From assembly GCF_003054445.1 (NCBI RefSeq), contig NC_042506.1:1557501-1621500 (forward strand): a stretch of DNA of 64,000 nucleotides, in the 5' to 3' direction. This stretch comes from Pichia kudriavzevii (taxonomy: Eukaryota; Ascomycota; Pichiomycetes; Pichiales; Pichiaceae). A program made the position numbers and the translations under genes. The notes beneath the pieces were generated by a model. That model made no database searches, was not told the origin of the DNA, and was given only the letters and a program-made list of their open reading frames with translations. Of this stretch, positions 48,501 through 56,812 are shown piece by piece; the stretch's first letter is position 1; every line of letters starts with the position of its first letter.

Positions 48501-49451
48501 TGTAATGAATTTCCCAATTTCCAAGTTTTTAGAGTGGATAATTTTAACCCAAATAAAAGACGATAAATTCCAATCAAGAAGGGAAATTGCATTTGCCTTT
48601 GAATCGTCTTCTTGTTTGGCCCAAAAGTCAATTTTATTACCAAAGATTATCATTGTGATTATAATGATTGGTATAACTGAGAAAATCAACAAGGTCAATC
48701 TCCATGAATAATAGAGACTTATAGCAAGCAGGGAAATAATCGAGAATAAGGTTTTGAATAAAATCGATAAATATTCACTTATTGAACTTCTAAACTCTTC
48801 AATTGATCTGTTCAACTGAATCAAGTCACCATCTAAGTTTTTATTATTTTCAAACCATTTCAAATCACGATATAGTAATGACTCATAAAGTCTTTTCCTA
48901 CATCTCACCTGTTGTCGTTCACCCAGATATGTGAATAGGCTGGTTTCAATCCAGCCTGTAATCGTTGATCCCAAAGAGATGAGGAGAATACCAAAACTCG
49001 GTAGGGTTATATCACCAACAAAGTCAACAGGAGAAGAGTATTTACCCAATTGGAAGTTGGTCAAATAGGTGAATAGTTTATTAATCAATATTGTTGAACC
49101 AATATCTGTTACTGCGCAGGCAGCGTTTGCAATTAGGGCAGGAATAAGTAACAGAGAATCTTTTCCTTCAAAGAAATAAAAAGGGTTTCTAGTTAATAGT
49201 TCACCGTTTTCGTATCTATCACCATTAGCATCATCATTGACATCATCATTAGCATCATCATTGACATCACCATTAGCTTCATCATTGACATCATCATTAG
49301 CATCATCATTGACATCACCATCTTCAACAGCCATTTGATCAAGAAACTTTCCCTCAAATAGTATATGCGAAGTTGTCTCTTGCTTGTTGGAATCGAGGCT
49401 ATCTTTTCCAGTATTTAAAGACATGGGGGTATTGTCAGTACTTTTGTTCAT
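45594..49451 (-). CDS. STE6: Ste6-type ABC exporter of a-factor pheromone
   Basis: 1285 residues starting at ATG of MNKSTDNTPMSL; the longer frame begins at GTG. A full-length ABCB arrangement: membrane domain 1, nucleotide domain 1 (Walker A VGKSGSGKST at ~464, signature LSGGQEQ at ~574, Walker B ILILDES), membrane domain 2, nucleotide domain 2 (VGDSGSGKST at ~1105, VSGGQGQRIALARAIL at ~1210, LLLDEFTASLD). Domain order and length match S. cerevisiae Ste6 (1290), which exports farnesylated a-factor. NBD1 has KLNLIKAKL after its signature where RxxxARA is usual, so the two sites may be unequal. The acidic N-terminus holds a coding minisatellite. A pheromone-response-like TGAAACA lies at 49779. 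A general multidrug exporter is the alternative. Confidence 0.82.
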   Translation of the reverse strand: MNKSTDNTPMSLNTGKDSLDSNKQETTSHILFEGKFLDQMAVEDGDVNDDANDDVNDEANGDVNDDANDDVNDDANGDRYENGELLTRNPFYFFEGKDSLLLIPALIANAACAVTDIGSTILINKLFTYLTNFQLGKYSSPVDFVGDITLPSFGILLISLGSTITGWIETSLFTYLGERQQVRCRKRLYESLLYRDLKWFENNKNLDGDLIQLNRSIEEFRSSISEYLSILFKTLFSIISLLAISLYYSWRLTLLIFSVIPIIIITMIIFGNKIDFWAKQEDDSKANAISLLDWNLSSFIWVKIIHSKNLEIGKFITILDNSELTFRKFSIYANLVSSIMKTLALLLFVQSFWFGSYLVRHTRGSGSDIISCFYSCLKLAMTISSLSIIAVIFQKANTSFKKVVKFMMSFEEIEKFNAELIIPKRNLNGDIQLENISFTYPASGMLNLRNLCLKIEPFKTTFIVGKSGSGKSTIASLILKLYNYDHGDILVDGYNLKDLDKSWLRNQITLVEQFPKIFNDTLKNNILLGSPYQDIDSCEVKEAIEFFNFNEVLNFLPDSYQTYIGRTNDRRNKLVQLSGGQEQKLNLIKAKLKDSPILILDESISALDIEQRKLFMKKIADWRQGKTTIIITHELAHINNKDAVYLIDSGEIAEYGMKQELVGLEGRFANLQNHATLQEQNEGEKRESKSLSIELENLDDSDLESSLQNSPFANTNSEKNEQPLINIRAPIWIAYKILTRNIPLKYKLLYILGLFVTLGNAILSPVFSYCFAKLINGLIPQASGTLITTYDLLKWSMIATSAALLIGITDLISQTILEFVAGRLCKILQKHSLAKLLEQNVQFFEYLDSNEVSTLLMNDMRDFRKIFSSNLSRLISSIAISVVCIIWTLTIGWKYALVGFSLSPLFAIFSYIGTKVMQKTEFSYKESIGAAESVVHETRVNIKTITCNNLQAEMTDKFNLKLSVVLDNALKRSISIGFSINFVFLLVGIAQSIMLYYGLKLVSMDGYSLIKMMQIVMMILMSVQFLSELMSSAPGLYRGLRVALKINQLLNIENNCNSGYLTPSFVPFKTNSAIRFQNVNFKYPGSFAQVLRDVTFTIPVGEFTSIVGDSGSGKSTIISLILRLQDAPPDSVHIDGYDITTIKQDHLMAAFGVVSQKAYFINGTVRENLLYGNPRAESLLTDTELVSLLNDLKVNVNLDTVLCNSSNNIMVSGGQGQRIALARAILRKPSILLLDEFTASLDVYTTKQVLDYIKRLGITIVCVTHQQLVMNYSDNIIRIKDGKIV
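49219..49320. repeat. 24-bp coding minisatellite in the STE6 N-terminus
   Basis: Four to five copies of a 24-bp unit (built of ATTAGC/ATTGAC and CATCATC blocks on the plus strand) encode repeats of (D/G)DVND(D/E)AN just before the first membrane domain. The frame is preserved, so copy number can vary without disrupting the gene. Confidence 0.85.
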
Positions 49452-50098
49452 CTGCACGTGTTTTGAAAAACCTTTGAACACACAGACCGTTGTTGATGTT
49501 TGCCTTTTACAGGAGAACACACAAACGGAATATTGGAAAGCTATATTATAGAGACAGACAGATAGTATCTACAAGGACAATTACAACACACTTAAACACA
49601 AACCAGTAAATAGGACTATACTTGGCATGGTAGATCATCTGTCCTGTACCGTCCCTTATAAAGCTCCCCTACCTAGTCCGGGTTAGTGTACTCCCCGCAA
49701 GAGTTTTCTCTGCTACAGAATATACATTCCCTTACTGTCAAGAGAGTGTGTATGTGCAAGAACAGCAAGAGACCACTATGAAACAAAAGGGGCAGGGGAG
49801 GGAGCAAGGCGTCCATGTGTCAAGTGTGTGCAAATTACCTCTTTGGGCCATCACTATAGGGTTTTCTCTGCATTTCAAATAGAAACCCTCAATTTCTCGT
49901 TACAAATGTCAAAACGGCCACAAGCGAAAATGCAGAAAACGAAAATGCAGAAAACGAAAAAAAACTCTGAAAAGTAAAAATTCATTTCCCCCTTTCACTC
50001 CTTTCCCTCTCTATAAGATCCGATTTGCCCTTTTTCATTTACCCTCTAATATTTCCCCATTGCCAAAATAGGAAAGGGGGCAAAAGTTAACTGAGGGG

Positions 50099-50106
50099 TA
50101 TAAAAG
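50099..50106 (+). promoter_or_regulatory. TATA box with no assigned gene
   Basis: TATAAAAG in a purine-rich context, on the plus strand. The ZRT3 ATG is 719 bp away, too far for a normal leader. The next ATGs downstream are a 12-codon frame at 50130 and the 53-codon frame at 50267. Confidence 0.5.
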
Positions 50107-50266
50107 GCGCAGTTTTTGCCACTCTAAGAATGCTCATCTTTAAGGGGGGGGAGGAAAAGTTATATTAAATTTACACCAACACGTTTTTAAAAGCACACTG
50201 TTTGTTCAACAGTCTGTTAAGTGTAAGAAACAATCGCCACACTTGACGGAGACAAGGAGTTTGCAC

Positions 50267-50428
50267 ATGGCAGTGGCTATGTGTGAGTGTCCTTTAGAGG
50301 AGGAAGAGGAAGAGTTTGAGGATTGTGAAGAGCTCTTCTACTGCTGTAATTGTGACACACTGATGAGCAACCAGATAGGGACAACTGACTCGCCATGGAG
50401 AGGAACATCTAATCTAACAAGGTCTTAG
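50267..50428 (+). CDS. possible small acidic Cys-rich protein
   Basis: A 53-residue frame (MAVAMCECPLEEEEEEFED...) with six cysteines (two CxC arrangements and a CC), a run of six Glu, and no family I recognise. It lies 161 bp after a strong TATA box, the only reason to consider it. It does not end in a CAAX box, so it is not an a-factor gene despite its nearness to STE6. It may well be chance. Confidence 0.25.
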   Translation: MAVAMCECPLEEEEEEFEDCEELFYCCNCDTLMSNQIGTTDSPWRGTSNLTRS

Positions 50429-50824
50429 TAGAACTCTTGGTTTCTGAGTGTCATTGCAATGTAGTGTTATGATGTAGCATAAAGTATTATAATGTTTTGT
50501 GGTGTATTGTAATATGGTGTAATATGGTGTATTTTACAATTTACTATTGTATTCTCTGGATAACCACGACGGTGAGTGATTTTTGCACCTTGGTGGAGGG
50601 GGGGCTGCTGCCTTATTTTGCATTTTAGGAGATGCCATTGTATTTGTAATTGTTAAAGTAGAAGAGGCGGTAAAGTATAACTTTGTCGTTGCAAGGTGAA
50701 TATACTTGCAGGGTACCTCATATGCATTTATATTGGGATATATACACCGCCGGGAGTTTTGCATTCTTCCACTTTGACAGCACATCATATCACATCTGAT
50801 CAAAGGCCCAAAACCAGAATCATT

Positions 50825-52483
50825 ATGGACCAAGGTTGGATTCTTGTGTGGATCACCTCCTGTATAACTTTTTTGGGATGTTGTGTCATATACACCGATG
50901 TCCTATACGCCTTTTTCTTCCCCAAGAGAGCTACACTCAAACCGTTCCATATCTCCAAGGACACCAACTTCCTTATTTGCTCCTTGGCCCTCTCCTCAGG
51001 GTCACTTCTTTTCACCTCCTTATCGAAACTTCTCCCCAAGGCTGGCTCCTATTTGGGCTCCGTTCCTCGTTTGCATGACAACTACAAGTTGCTCACCAGT
51101 GTCCAGTATGGTTGCTACATGTTGGGCATCCTCATTTGTTCACTCTTGAACCTTATCATCCATTTGATGACTAGTGAGAGTTTGGTGCATTGTGCACATG
51201 ACGACGTCGAAGGCGCTGGTCATAATCATGGCCATGGCCATGGCCATGGCCATAGCCATGCTGCCGAAGATCATAACCACAGTCATACTACCGAAGATCA
51301 GAATCATAGCCATCATAGTGTACATTCTCACACCCATAACCATTCACATGGCCATTCCGATCCCCCCTATGGATCTACACCATCGTCTCATAATCAATCA
51401 CCTCTAGAGGAACATAAGCTAGTTGAATCTCCTGAATCGTTGGATATCAATCACGTGGAAACAAAGTTACATGACTATCACCCTTCAAATGCTCCAGCAA
51501 ACCCACAAAGACCCCCAGTGGCCACCTTGCATAATGAGCTCGATAAGAGGAAGACAATGTCGTTGATGGACTTGTCGTTGAAAAAACTAAAAGGTGAAAC
51601 AATGACGGGTGAATGTTTTGGCGATATAAAATGTTTTGATGATATCTTGCTTTCCAACAAATTACATAAAACTCACAATGGGTTACATTTTTGCTCTAAA
51701 CCAAGTGAGGAGAATTTGCTATTTTTCCCCGATGATCATAACAATAGGCACATGATCACCGACCGTAATGAATTTTACAAAAGATACCCAACTCTTGATA
51801 TTCAATCCCCCTTGATTTCAAATTCTCAACCTAATTACAGCTCTTTCCAAAATTCAAACGATGAAACCTTTTCTCATAACAAGTTAAACAGTCATCATGA
51901 TAGTCATGATGTCCATTTCCATGATAATGACGATCTGGATGATTCCAGTATAAGTGATGATGAGGAGATCCATCATCATCACATCAAGACCCCTCTCTCG
52001 AGACTATTGTCCATTGGTTTACAGACCATTTTGGCTATTTCGTTACACAAATTCCCAGAAGGATTCATCATGTATGCCACCTCTAAGTCGAATCCTGAAC
52101 TAGGCATGTCGATTTTCTTGTCCATGTTTATACATAACTTTGTTGAAGGCTTCACAATGACTTTGCCCCTCTACATTGCATTGAACTCACGTTTAAAGGC
52201 ACTCTTAATCAGTGGTACTTTGGGAGGATTGAGTCAGCCTGTTGGCGCAATGATTGGTTACTTTATGTTTAGAGGAAGCCCACAGGGCGGCGGAGGTGGT
52301 GACGACAGCGATGGTATCAGTGTTTTGCTGATTGCTGTATTGTTGGCCATCACAAGTGGCTTTCTAACGTTTATTGCGCTACAAATGTTTGCAAGTGCCA
52401 TTGGTTTTGGTGGTGGTCAAGAAAAAGTAATGAAGTGGTGTTTTGTTGGTATTACTTTGATTTGCTTAAGTGATCTCATTTGA
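50825..52483 (+). CDS. ZRT3: vacuolar zinc exporter Zrt3 (ZIP family)
   Basis: 552 residues starting at ATG of MDQGWILVWITSCITFLG; the longer frame has a TTG start. Three membrane spans precede a long loop (~116-400) that opens with a His-rich block (HGHGHGHGHSH and NHSH repeats), likely metal-sensing, and contains SESLVHCAHDD as in S. cerevisiae Zrt3. The C-terminal membrane part has HKFPEGFIMY (~407) and HNFVEGFTM, the paired ZIP metal-site helices, then LGGLSQPVGAMIGY. Zrt3 moves stored zinc from vacuole to cytosol. A CAAGGT half-site of the Zap1 element lies near 50692 but no full element was seen. Confidence 0.88.
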   Translation: MDQGWILVWITSCITFLGCCVIYTDVLYAFFFPKRATLKPFHISKDTNFLICSLALSSGSLLFTSLSKLLPKAGSYLGSVPRLHDNYKLLTSVQYGCYMLGILICSLLNLIIHLMTSESLVHCAHDDVEGAGHNHGHGHGHGHSHAAEDHNHSHTTEDQNHSHHSVHSHTHNHSHGHSDPPYGSTPSSHNQSPLEEHKLVESPESLDINHVETKLHDYHPSNAPANPQRPPVATLHNELDKRKTMSLMDLSLKKLKGETMTGECFGDIKCFDDILLSNKLHKTHNGLHFCSKPSEENLLFFPDDHNNRHMITDRNEFYKRYPTLDIQSPLISNSQPNYSSFQNSNDETFSHNKLNSHHDSHDVHFHDNDDLDDSSISDDEEIHHHHIKTPLSRLLSIGLQTILAISLHKFPEGFIMYATSKSNPELGMSIFLSMFIHNFVEGFTMTLPLYIALNSRLKALLISGTLGGLSQPVGAMIGYFMFRGSPQGGGGGDDSDGISVLLIAVLLAITSGFLTFIALQMFASAIGFGGGQEKVMKWCFVGITLICLSDLI

Positions 52484-52806
52484 TCTCTTGTATATCATAG
52501 AACCTATATACATCCCAATCAGTTTTAAACTATGTGTATTTTTTTTTCTAACACGTGTAAGAAGACCATTGATTCTTCTCTCTTAACTGGTGATAGTGAT
52601 GAGGCTTTCATATTTTTTTTTTTGGTACAGATTCGCTAACTGTAAACAACATCCATATGCTGGCCCGTGGCATCTGCAGATGTGTATGATTTACATCTCT
52701 GAACTCAACCACACAGACATTTATATTTGGATATAAATATCGACACAGATTCATATACATACACATATACAGCTGCATTTGCACATAACTGCATTCTTGG
52801 ATAAAC
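52484..52806. other. ZRT3-FRQ1 intergenic region
   Basis: 323 bp with T runs near 52538 and 52612 and an AT-rich stretch before the FRQ1 ATG. An out-of-phase minus-strand frame overlaps it but has no credible content. It must include the ZRT3 terminator and the FRQ1 promoter. Confidence 0.5.
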
Positions 52807-53394
52807 ATGGGGCAGAAGACCAGCAAGTTGAGCAACGAAGACATTTCCGAGCTACGAAAGGAGACGAAGTTCACCAACAGAGAGCTACATCAGTGGTACA
52901 AGGGGTTCAAGCGGGACCTCAATGGCGGGGAGCTGAACAAGGAGACATTTATTGAGATCCACAAACAGTACTATCCGTTTGGGGATCCGACGGAGTTTGC
53001 GAGCTACGCATTTGAAGCGTTTGATCTGAATGATAAATCGGTTGTTGACTTCAGGAGTTTTATCAAGAGTTTGAGTGTGGCTTGCCGGGGTAGTACTGAG
53101 GAGAAGTTGGCGTGGTCGTTCAAGCTGTATGACCGAGATAAAGACGGATACATCTCGTATGCGGATTTGCTAACGGTGATCAGGTCGAGTTACAAAATGC
53201 TCGGGAAGAAGGTGGTGAAGTTCAACGAGAGTGACCTGCAGCCCGAACAGAGGGCAGACCGCATCTGGGTAGGGTATGGTAAAAAGCTTGAGAGCCGTAG
53301 TTTTGAGAGAATCAGCCATGCCGAATGGGCAGATATATCCAACCTATCATTGGACGTCATTGGAGCCCTTACTCTATACAACGATCTTATATAG
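52807..53394 (+). CDS. FRQ1: frequenin/NCS-1 orthologue Frq1, activator of PI 4-kinase Pik1
   Basis: 195 residues. MGQKTSKLS is a perfect N-myristoylation start; FTNRELHQWYKGFKRD and the C-terminal VIGALTLYNDLI match Frq1 of S. cerevisiae (190 residues). Frq1 binds and activates Pik1 at the Golgi. EF3 is canonical (DRDKDGYISYAD, 109-120). EF1 is degenerate as in all NCS proteins. EF2 (73-84, DLNDKSVVDFRS) lacks the Gly at loop position 6 and the acidic residue at 12, and the EF4 region (~153-172) has no loop at all. The L in FKLYD is encoded by CTG. The gene is G+C-richer than its neighbours. Confidence 0.92.
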   Translation: MGQKTSKLSNEDISELRKETKFTNRELHQWYKGFKRDLNGGELNKETFIEIHKQYYPFGDPTEFASYAFEAFDLNDKSVVDFRSFIKSLSVACRGSTEEKLAWSFKLYDRDKDGYISYADLLTVIRSSYKMLGKKVVKFNESDLQPEQRADRIWVGYGKKLESRSFERISHAEWADISNLSLDVIGALTLYNDLI

Positions 53395-53559
53395 TGATTT
53401 CAAAACTGAACAGAAAAAGAAAACAGTATACTGGTATTTGGACTCCCTCCCTTTCTTTCATTCTCTCCTTTTCCTCTTTTTAAGGCTCACAATCTCACAC
53501 TCACAATCTCACAATCTCACAATCTCTCCTTACCACATCTCCTTCGTGGGGGTTCCTGT

Positions 53560-54198
53560 TCAGATACGTTCTGCGGTGAAAACGGCACCTTTAACTATCC
53601 CCTTGATAGTTTCTGTCAATAGCCAATATGGACGAGCGTTATGCGAGTCGTTCTTGATGGCTGTATCCAAATGTTCCAGCTCTTCATCTCTGAATTTCAT
53701 AATTGTGTTTTTCAAATTCGTCACCTCTTTAGAATCGGTGTATTTACCAGTGTCTAATTCCTTGATATCTCCAAAGTTGTTGCTTAAAACACGTAGTTGC
53801 TGGTTGTAATGGCTGCCAATGACCGTCTCCACAGCCTCTGTGCATGCCATGGCCGCCTCCTTGTTCATAAACCCCGTCGCAAATCCTAATCCAAACGCTC
53901 CAACCTTCCAAATGGGCGTCAATATAGAAGGCCTCACCCGATGTTGCACCTGCAGCTCGTTGAACGTGGTCCGGTGAACAACTTCCTGCTCCCACATATG
54001 TTTGATGACGGGCTTGACCTTCTTGTTGTGAGACAAGGCCAGGTACTGTCCCGCATAGATGAGGTCTGCACCCAACTCGCCCGCCTGGTCGACCCGTATA
54101 ACCCGTTCGAGATATGCTGCTTGTGCTGCCGACAGTGGGGCATGGGTCGTCTTAACAGCAGTGGACGTGAAACGTTTGGCAATTGTCACTCTGTTCAT
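53560..54198 (-). CDS. COQ7: Coq7 5-demethoxyubiquinone hydroxylase
   Basis: 212 residues (S. cerevisiae Coq7/Cat5: 233). The short presequence MNRVTIAKRFTSTAVKTTH is mitochondrial. Di-iron carboxylate ligands are visible: E41 in RVDQAGELGAD, E and H in MWEQEVVHRTTF, E in ACTEAVETVIGSHY and ExxH in FRDEELEHLD. The internal hydrophobic stretch KVGAFGLGFATGFM may bind the inner membrane. It performs the penultimate hydroxylation in ubiquinone synthesis. The 3' end is convergent with FRQ1 with 165 bp between; CACAATCT repeats lie in that gap. Confidence 0.93.
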   Translation of the reverse strand: MNRVTIAKRFTSTAVKTTHAPLSAAQAAYLERVIRVDQAGELGADLIYAGQYLALSHNKKVKPVIKHMWEQEVVHRTTFNELQVQHRVRPSILTPIWKVGAFGLGFATGFMNKEAAMACTEAVETVIGSHYNQQLRVLSNNFGDIKELDTGKYTDSKEVTNLKNTIMKFRDEELEHLDTAIKNDSHNARPYWLLTETIKGIVKGAVFTAERI

Positions 54199-54926
54199 TG
54201 TATCTGTTTGTCTGTCTCTTTCTGTATGTATGTATCTCTCTGTGAGTATGTATCTCTCTGTGAGTATGTGTCCCTGTTTCCGTCTCCTAGATTGACCTTA
54301 CAGCTCCTTCGAATGTACCTAGACCACAGTGTAACCCTCGTATCCACTAATCTCCGTCCGGCAACATCAAAATGACGTGAATCTGATTGGAATTTATCCG
54401 TTCTCGCCGACGCGTCGAAAAGGCGTTGGTTAACAAAATAAAGACAATTCGCGACAAAGGGGGCTTTGCGGAAATAGCAATTGGGGAAACTTACATATTA
54501 GGAATCTTTCATTGATACAATGTAACTGATTGTGGAGACCCAGTAGCTGATACTTAGCAGCTGATGGTACCTCCATTTCATACAGATACTAATTGAACAT
54601 GGTTCTCTAGGTGGCATATCACCACAAGAATATGGGCTCACGTCCTCCTCTTTCTATATACCTGGATTCGGTATTGCAAATTACACAGAGAAACAGGAGG
54701 GGAGGCTCGGTAAAACTCCGTCAACGGTGTTTGAAGGGGGGGGGGGATTTTTTTTTTTCCCCTCATTGTGTGAAACTTATAAAAAAGAGTCATCATCTTG
54801 AGTTGAAGGTAGGACCAAATTACATGGCAACTCTTTATACAATTGCCCAAGTGGTGTTGGTGGTTTGTTATCTCTCTGCCAGCTACGTTTGTAACTATAT
54901 CCAACACCTGGAAATCTTAACGCAAT
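54199..54926. other. COQ7/MDH divergent intergenic region
   Basis: 728 bp. It has TATGTATCTCTCTGTGAG tandem repeats at ~54225-54270 next to COQ7, an ACGCGT at 54410-54415, a G11 tract at 54736-54746 followed by a T run, and a TATA box at 54778-54784. An ATG at 54823 opens a hydrophobic 57-codon frame that overlaps the MDH start out of frame and is probably either upstream of, or skipped by, the main transcript. Confidence 0.5.
54778..54784 (+). promoter_or_regulatory. TATA box upstream of malate dehydrogenase
   Basis: TATAAAA 143 bp before the MDH ATG, a distance compatible with transcription start 40-120 bp downstream. Confidence 0.45.
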
Positions 54927-55937
54927 ATGGTCAAGGTGACTATTTTAGGCGCTGCCGGTGGAATTGGACAACCACTCTCATTGTTATTGAGACTTAATCC
55001 ATGGATTGACGAATTGGCCTTGTTTGATATTGTCAATACCCCCGGCGTGAGTTGTGATTTGTCGCATATTCCTGCATCACAGGTTGTTAATGGCTATGCT
55101 CCGAAATCGAAATCAGATACAGAGACAATCAAGACTGCCTTGAAAGGTGCTGATATTGTTGTTATTCCTGCAGGAATTCCACGTAAACCTGGTATGACAA
55201 GAAACGATCTCTTTAAAATCAATGCCGGAATCGTTAAGAGTTTGATTCATAGTGCAGGAACCACTTGCCCTGATGCATTTATTTGTGTCATTTCGAACCC
55301 TGTCAACTCGACAGTTCCAATTGCCGTTGAAGAACTAAAGCGTTTGAATGTTTTTAATCCACATAAAGTTTTCGGTATTACCACATTGGACAATTTCAGA
55401 TTAGAAGAATTTCTGAGTGGAGAACTTGGTGGAATTGTCAAACCAAATGATTTATATGGTGATGTAGTTGCTATAGGTGGCCATTCGGGCGACTCTATAG
55501 TACCGATCTTGAATTCGTGGAATTTGAATTTCATCAATGATGGAGATTCTTATAACAATTTGGTCAAGAGGGTCCAGTTTGGAGGCGATGAGGTTGTCAA
55601 GGCAAAGGACGGGAAAGGTTCGGCTACATTGTCAATGGCTACAGCTGCATACAGGTTTGTCAACAACCTCTTGGACGCCATTGTCAATAACAAGAAAGTC
55701 AAGGAAGTGGCCTTTGTGAAAATCGACCAATTGCCAACTACAAGGGTTCCCTATTTTGTTGTTGATGAAACTCAGTATTTTAGTCTACCCATTATTCTCG
55801 GTAGACAGGGGATTGAGAGGGTCACGTTCCCAGAATCTCTGACAGAGCAAGAGGTGAGAATGACAAAGCACGCTGTTGCTAAAGTTAAAGTTGACGTTAA
55901 TAAAGGCTTCAATTTTGTCCATGGCCCAAAACTGTAA
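54927..55937 (+). CDS. NAD-malate dehydrogenase, non-mitochondrial (cytosolic or peroxisomal)
   Basis: 336 residues. The Rossmann motif GAAGGIGQ (8-15) begins right at the N-terminus, so there is no mitochondrial presequence. Catalytic and substrate residues: [11 protein letters not shown] (loop Arg), [22 protein letters not shown] and the active His in IGGHSGDS. Size is nearer to peroxisomal Mdh3 (343) than to cytosolic Mdh2 (377). The C-terminus is HGPKL, one residue off the classic SKL peroxisome signal. It interconverts malate and oxaloacetate for the glyoxylate cycle, gluconeogenesis or NADH shuttling. MDH2 versus MDH3 is left open. Confidence 0.9.
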   Translation: MVKVTILGAAGGIGQPLSLLLRLNPWIDELALFDIVNTPGVSCDLSHIPASQVVNGYAPKSKSDTETIKTALKGADIVVIPAGIPRKPGMTRNDLFKINAGIVKSLIHSAGTTCPDAFICVISNPVNSTVPIAVEELKRLNVFNPHKVFGITTLDNFRLEEFLSGELGGIVKPNDLYGDVVAIGGHSGDSIVPILNSWNLNFINDGDSYNNLVKRVQFGGDEVVKAKDGKGSATLSMATAAYRFVNNLLDAIVNNKKVKEVAFVKIDQLPTTRVPYFVVDETQYFSLPIILGRQGIERVTFPESLTEQEVRMTKHAVAKVKVDVNKGFNFVHGPKL

Positions 55938-56050
55938 AATTTCCAGTGGCCAGCCTTCATAGTATTCTTTTCGTTTTCTATTTAAATGATTAATCTTTTC
56001 TTTTCCTTTTTTTTTTTGACTTTATTAATATACACACTAATATACAGGTT

Positions 56051-56781
56051 TCAATTGGATATATAATATCCAGGTGGCGGTGGTTGCAAGGTCTGCATTG
56101 GCTGTAGCTGCTGTAAGGGCTGCAATGGTTGTAGTTGCTGCAATGGCTGTAGTGGTTGTAGTTGTTGCAAAGGTTGTTGTACACGATGATAATGTGGTTG
56201 CTGCTGTTGCGGTGACCCATTCGGCACAACCATATATGGGCCATTCTGGTCTGGAATAGACGGTCCAGGGGGACCAACAAATGGTTGATTTGGTGGAAAT
56301 ACCATATGAATGGGCACATTTGGCGGTGCAGGCATCGCAAGTGGTTCATTCGAACCTGGTACCATCATTAAATGAGGATGTGACTGCGACTGTTGTTGTT
56401 GCTGCTGCTGCTGCTGTTGTTGCTGTTGTTGTTGTTGTTGTTGTTGTTGTACTTGCGATGGTTGTAGCTGAGGTGGATGTAATTGCTGTTGTACTGACGG
56501 AGGAAACTGTGGTTGTAGCTGTGGGTGAAGCTGTGGTTGATGTGGTGAGGAAACTTGTGTCTGGACATTCTGCTGCTGGATTAAAGGCATGCTATACGGC
56601 AAGTTTTGGGGAACCTGTATGAATTGCATAGGGACCATCATTTGTGAAGGATGTTGATGCTGCGGGTGTGGAGATGCAAATACCTGGATCGGTGATTGTC
56701 GTTGGGAGTGGGAGCCTGTGTTTAAAAGTGAATGGCGTGTTGCTGGTGTGGGTTCATTCGACGGCATACGTACTGGGGTAT

Positions 56782-56812
<31 letters not shown>

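Larger units (their letters stand above)
49452..50824. other. STE6/ZRT3 divergent intergenic region
   Basis: 1.37 kb with a CACGTG at 49455-49460, TGAAACA at 49779-49785, two GAAAATGCAGAAAAC copies at ~49926-49955, pyrimidine-rich stretches, a strong TATA box at 50099 and a small ORF at 50267. The right part has repeats of AATATGGTGT near 50510-50530. There is clearly promoter-like sequence not explained by STE6 and ZRT3 alone. Confidence 0.5.

Noticed and set aside
49502-49510. GCCTTTTAC, the U5 snRNA loop-1 sequence, near the STE6 start
   Set aside because: Flanks do not form the U5 stem and no Sm site follows at the right place; a 9-mer is expected by chance.
54611-54997. 128-codon ORF overlapping the malate dehydrogenase start
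   Set aside because: No ATG at its start, includes the G11/T tracts, and runs out of frame into MDH.
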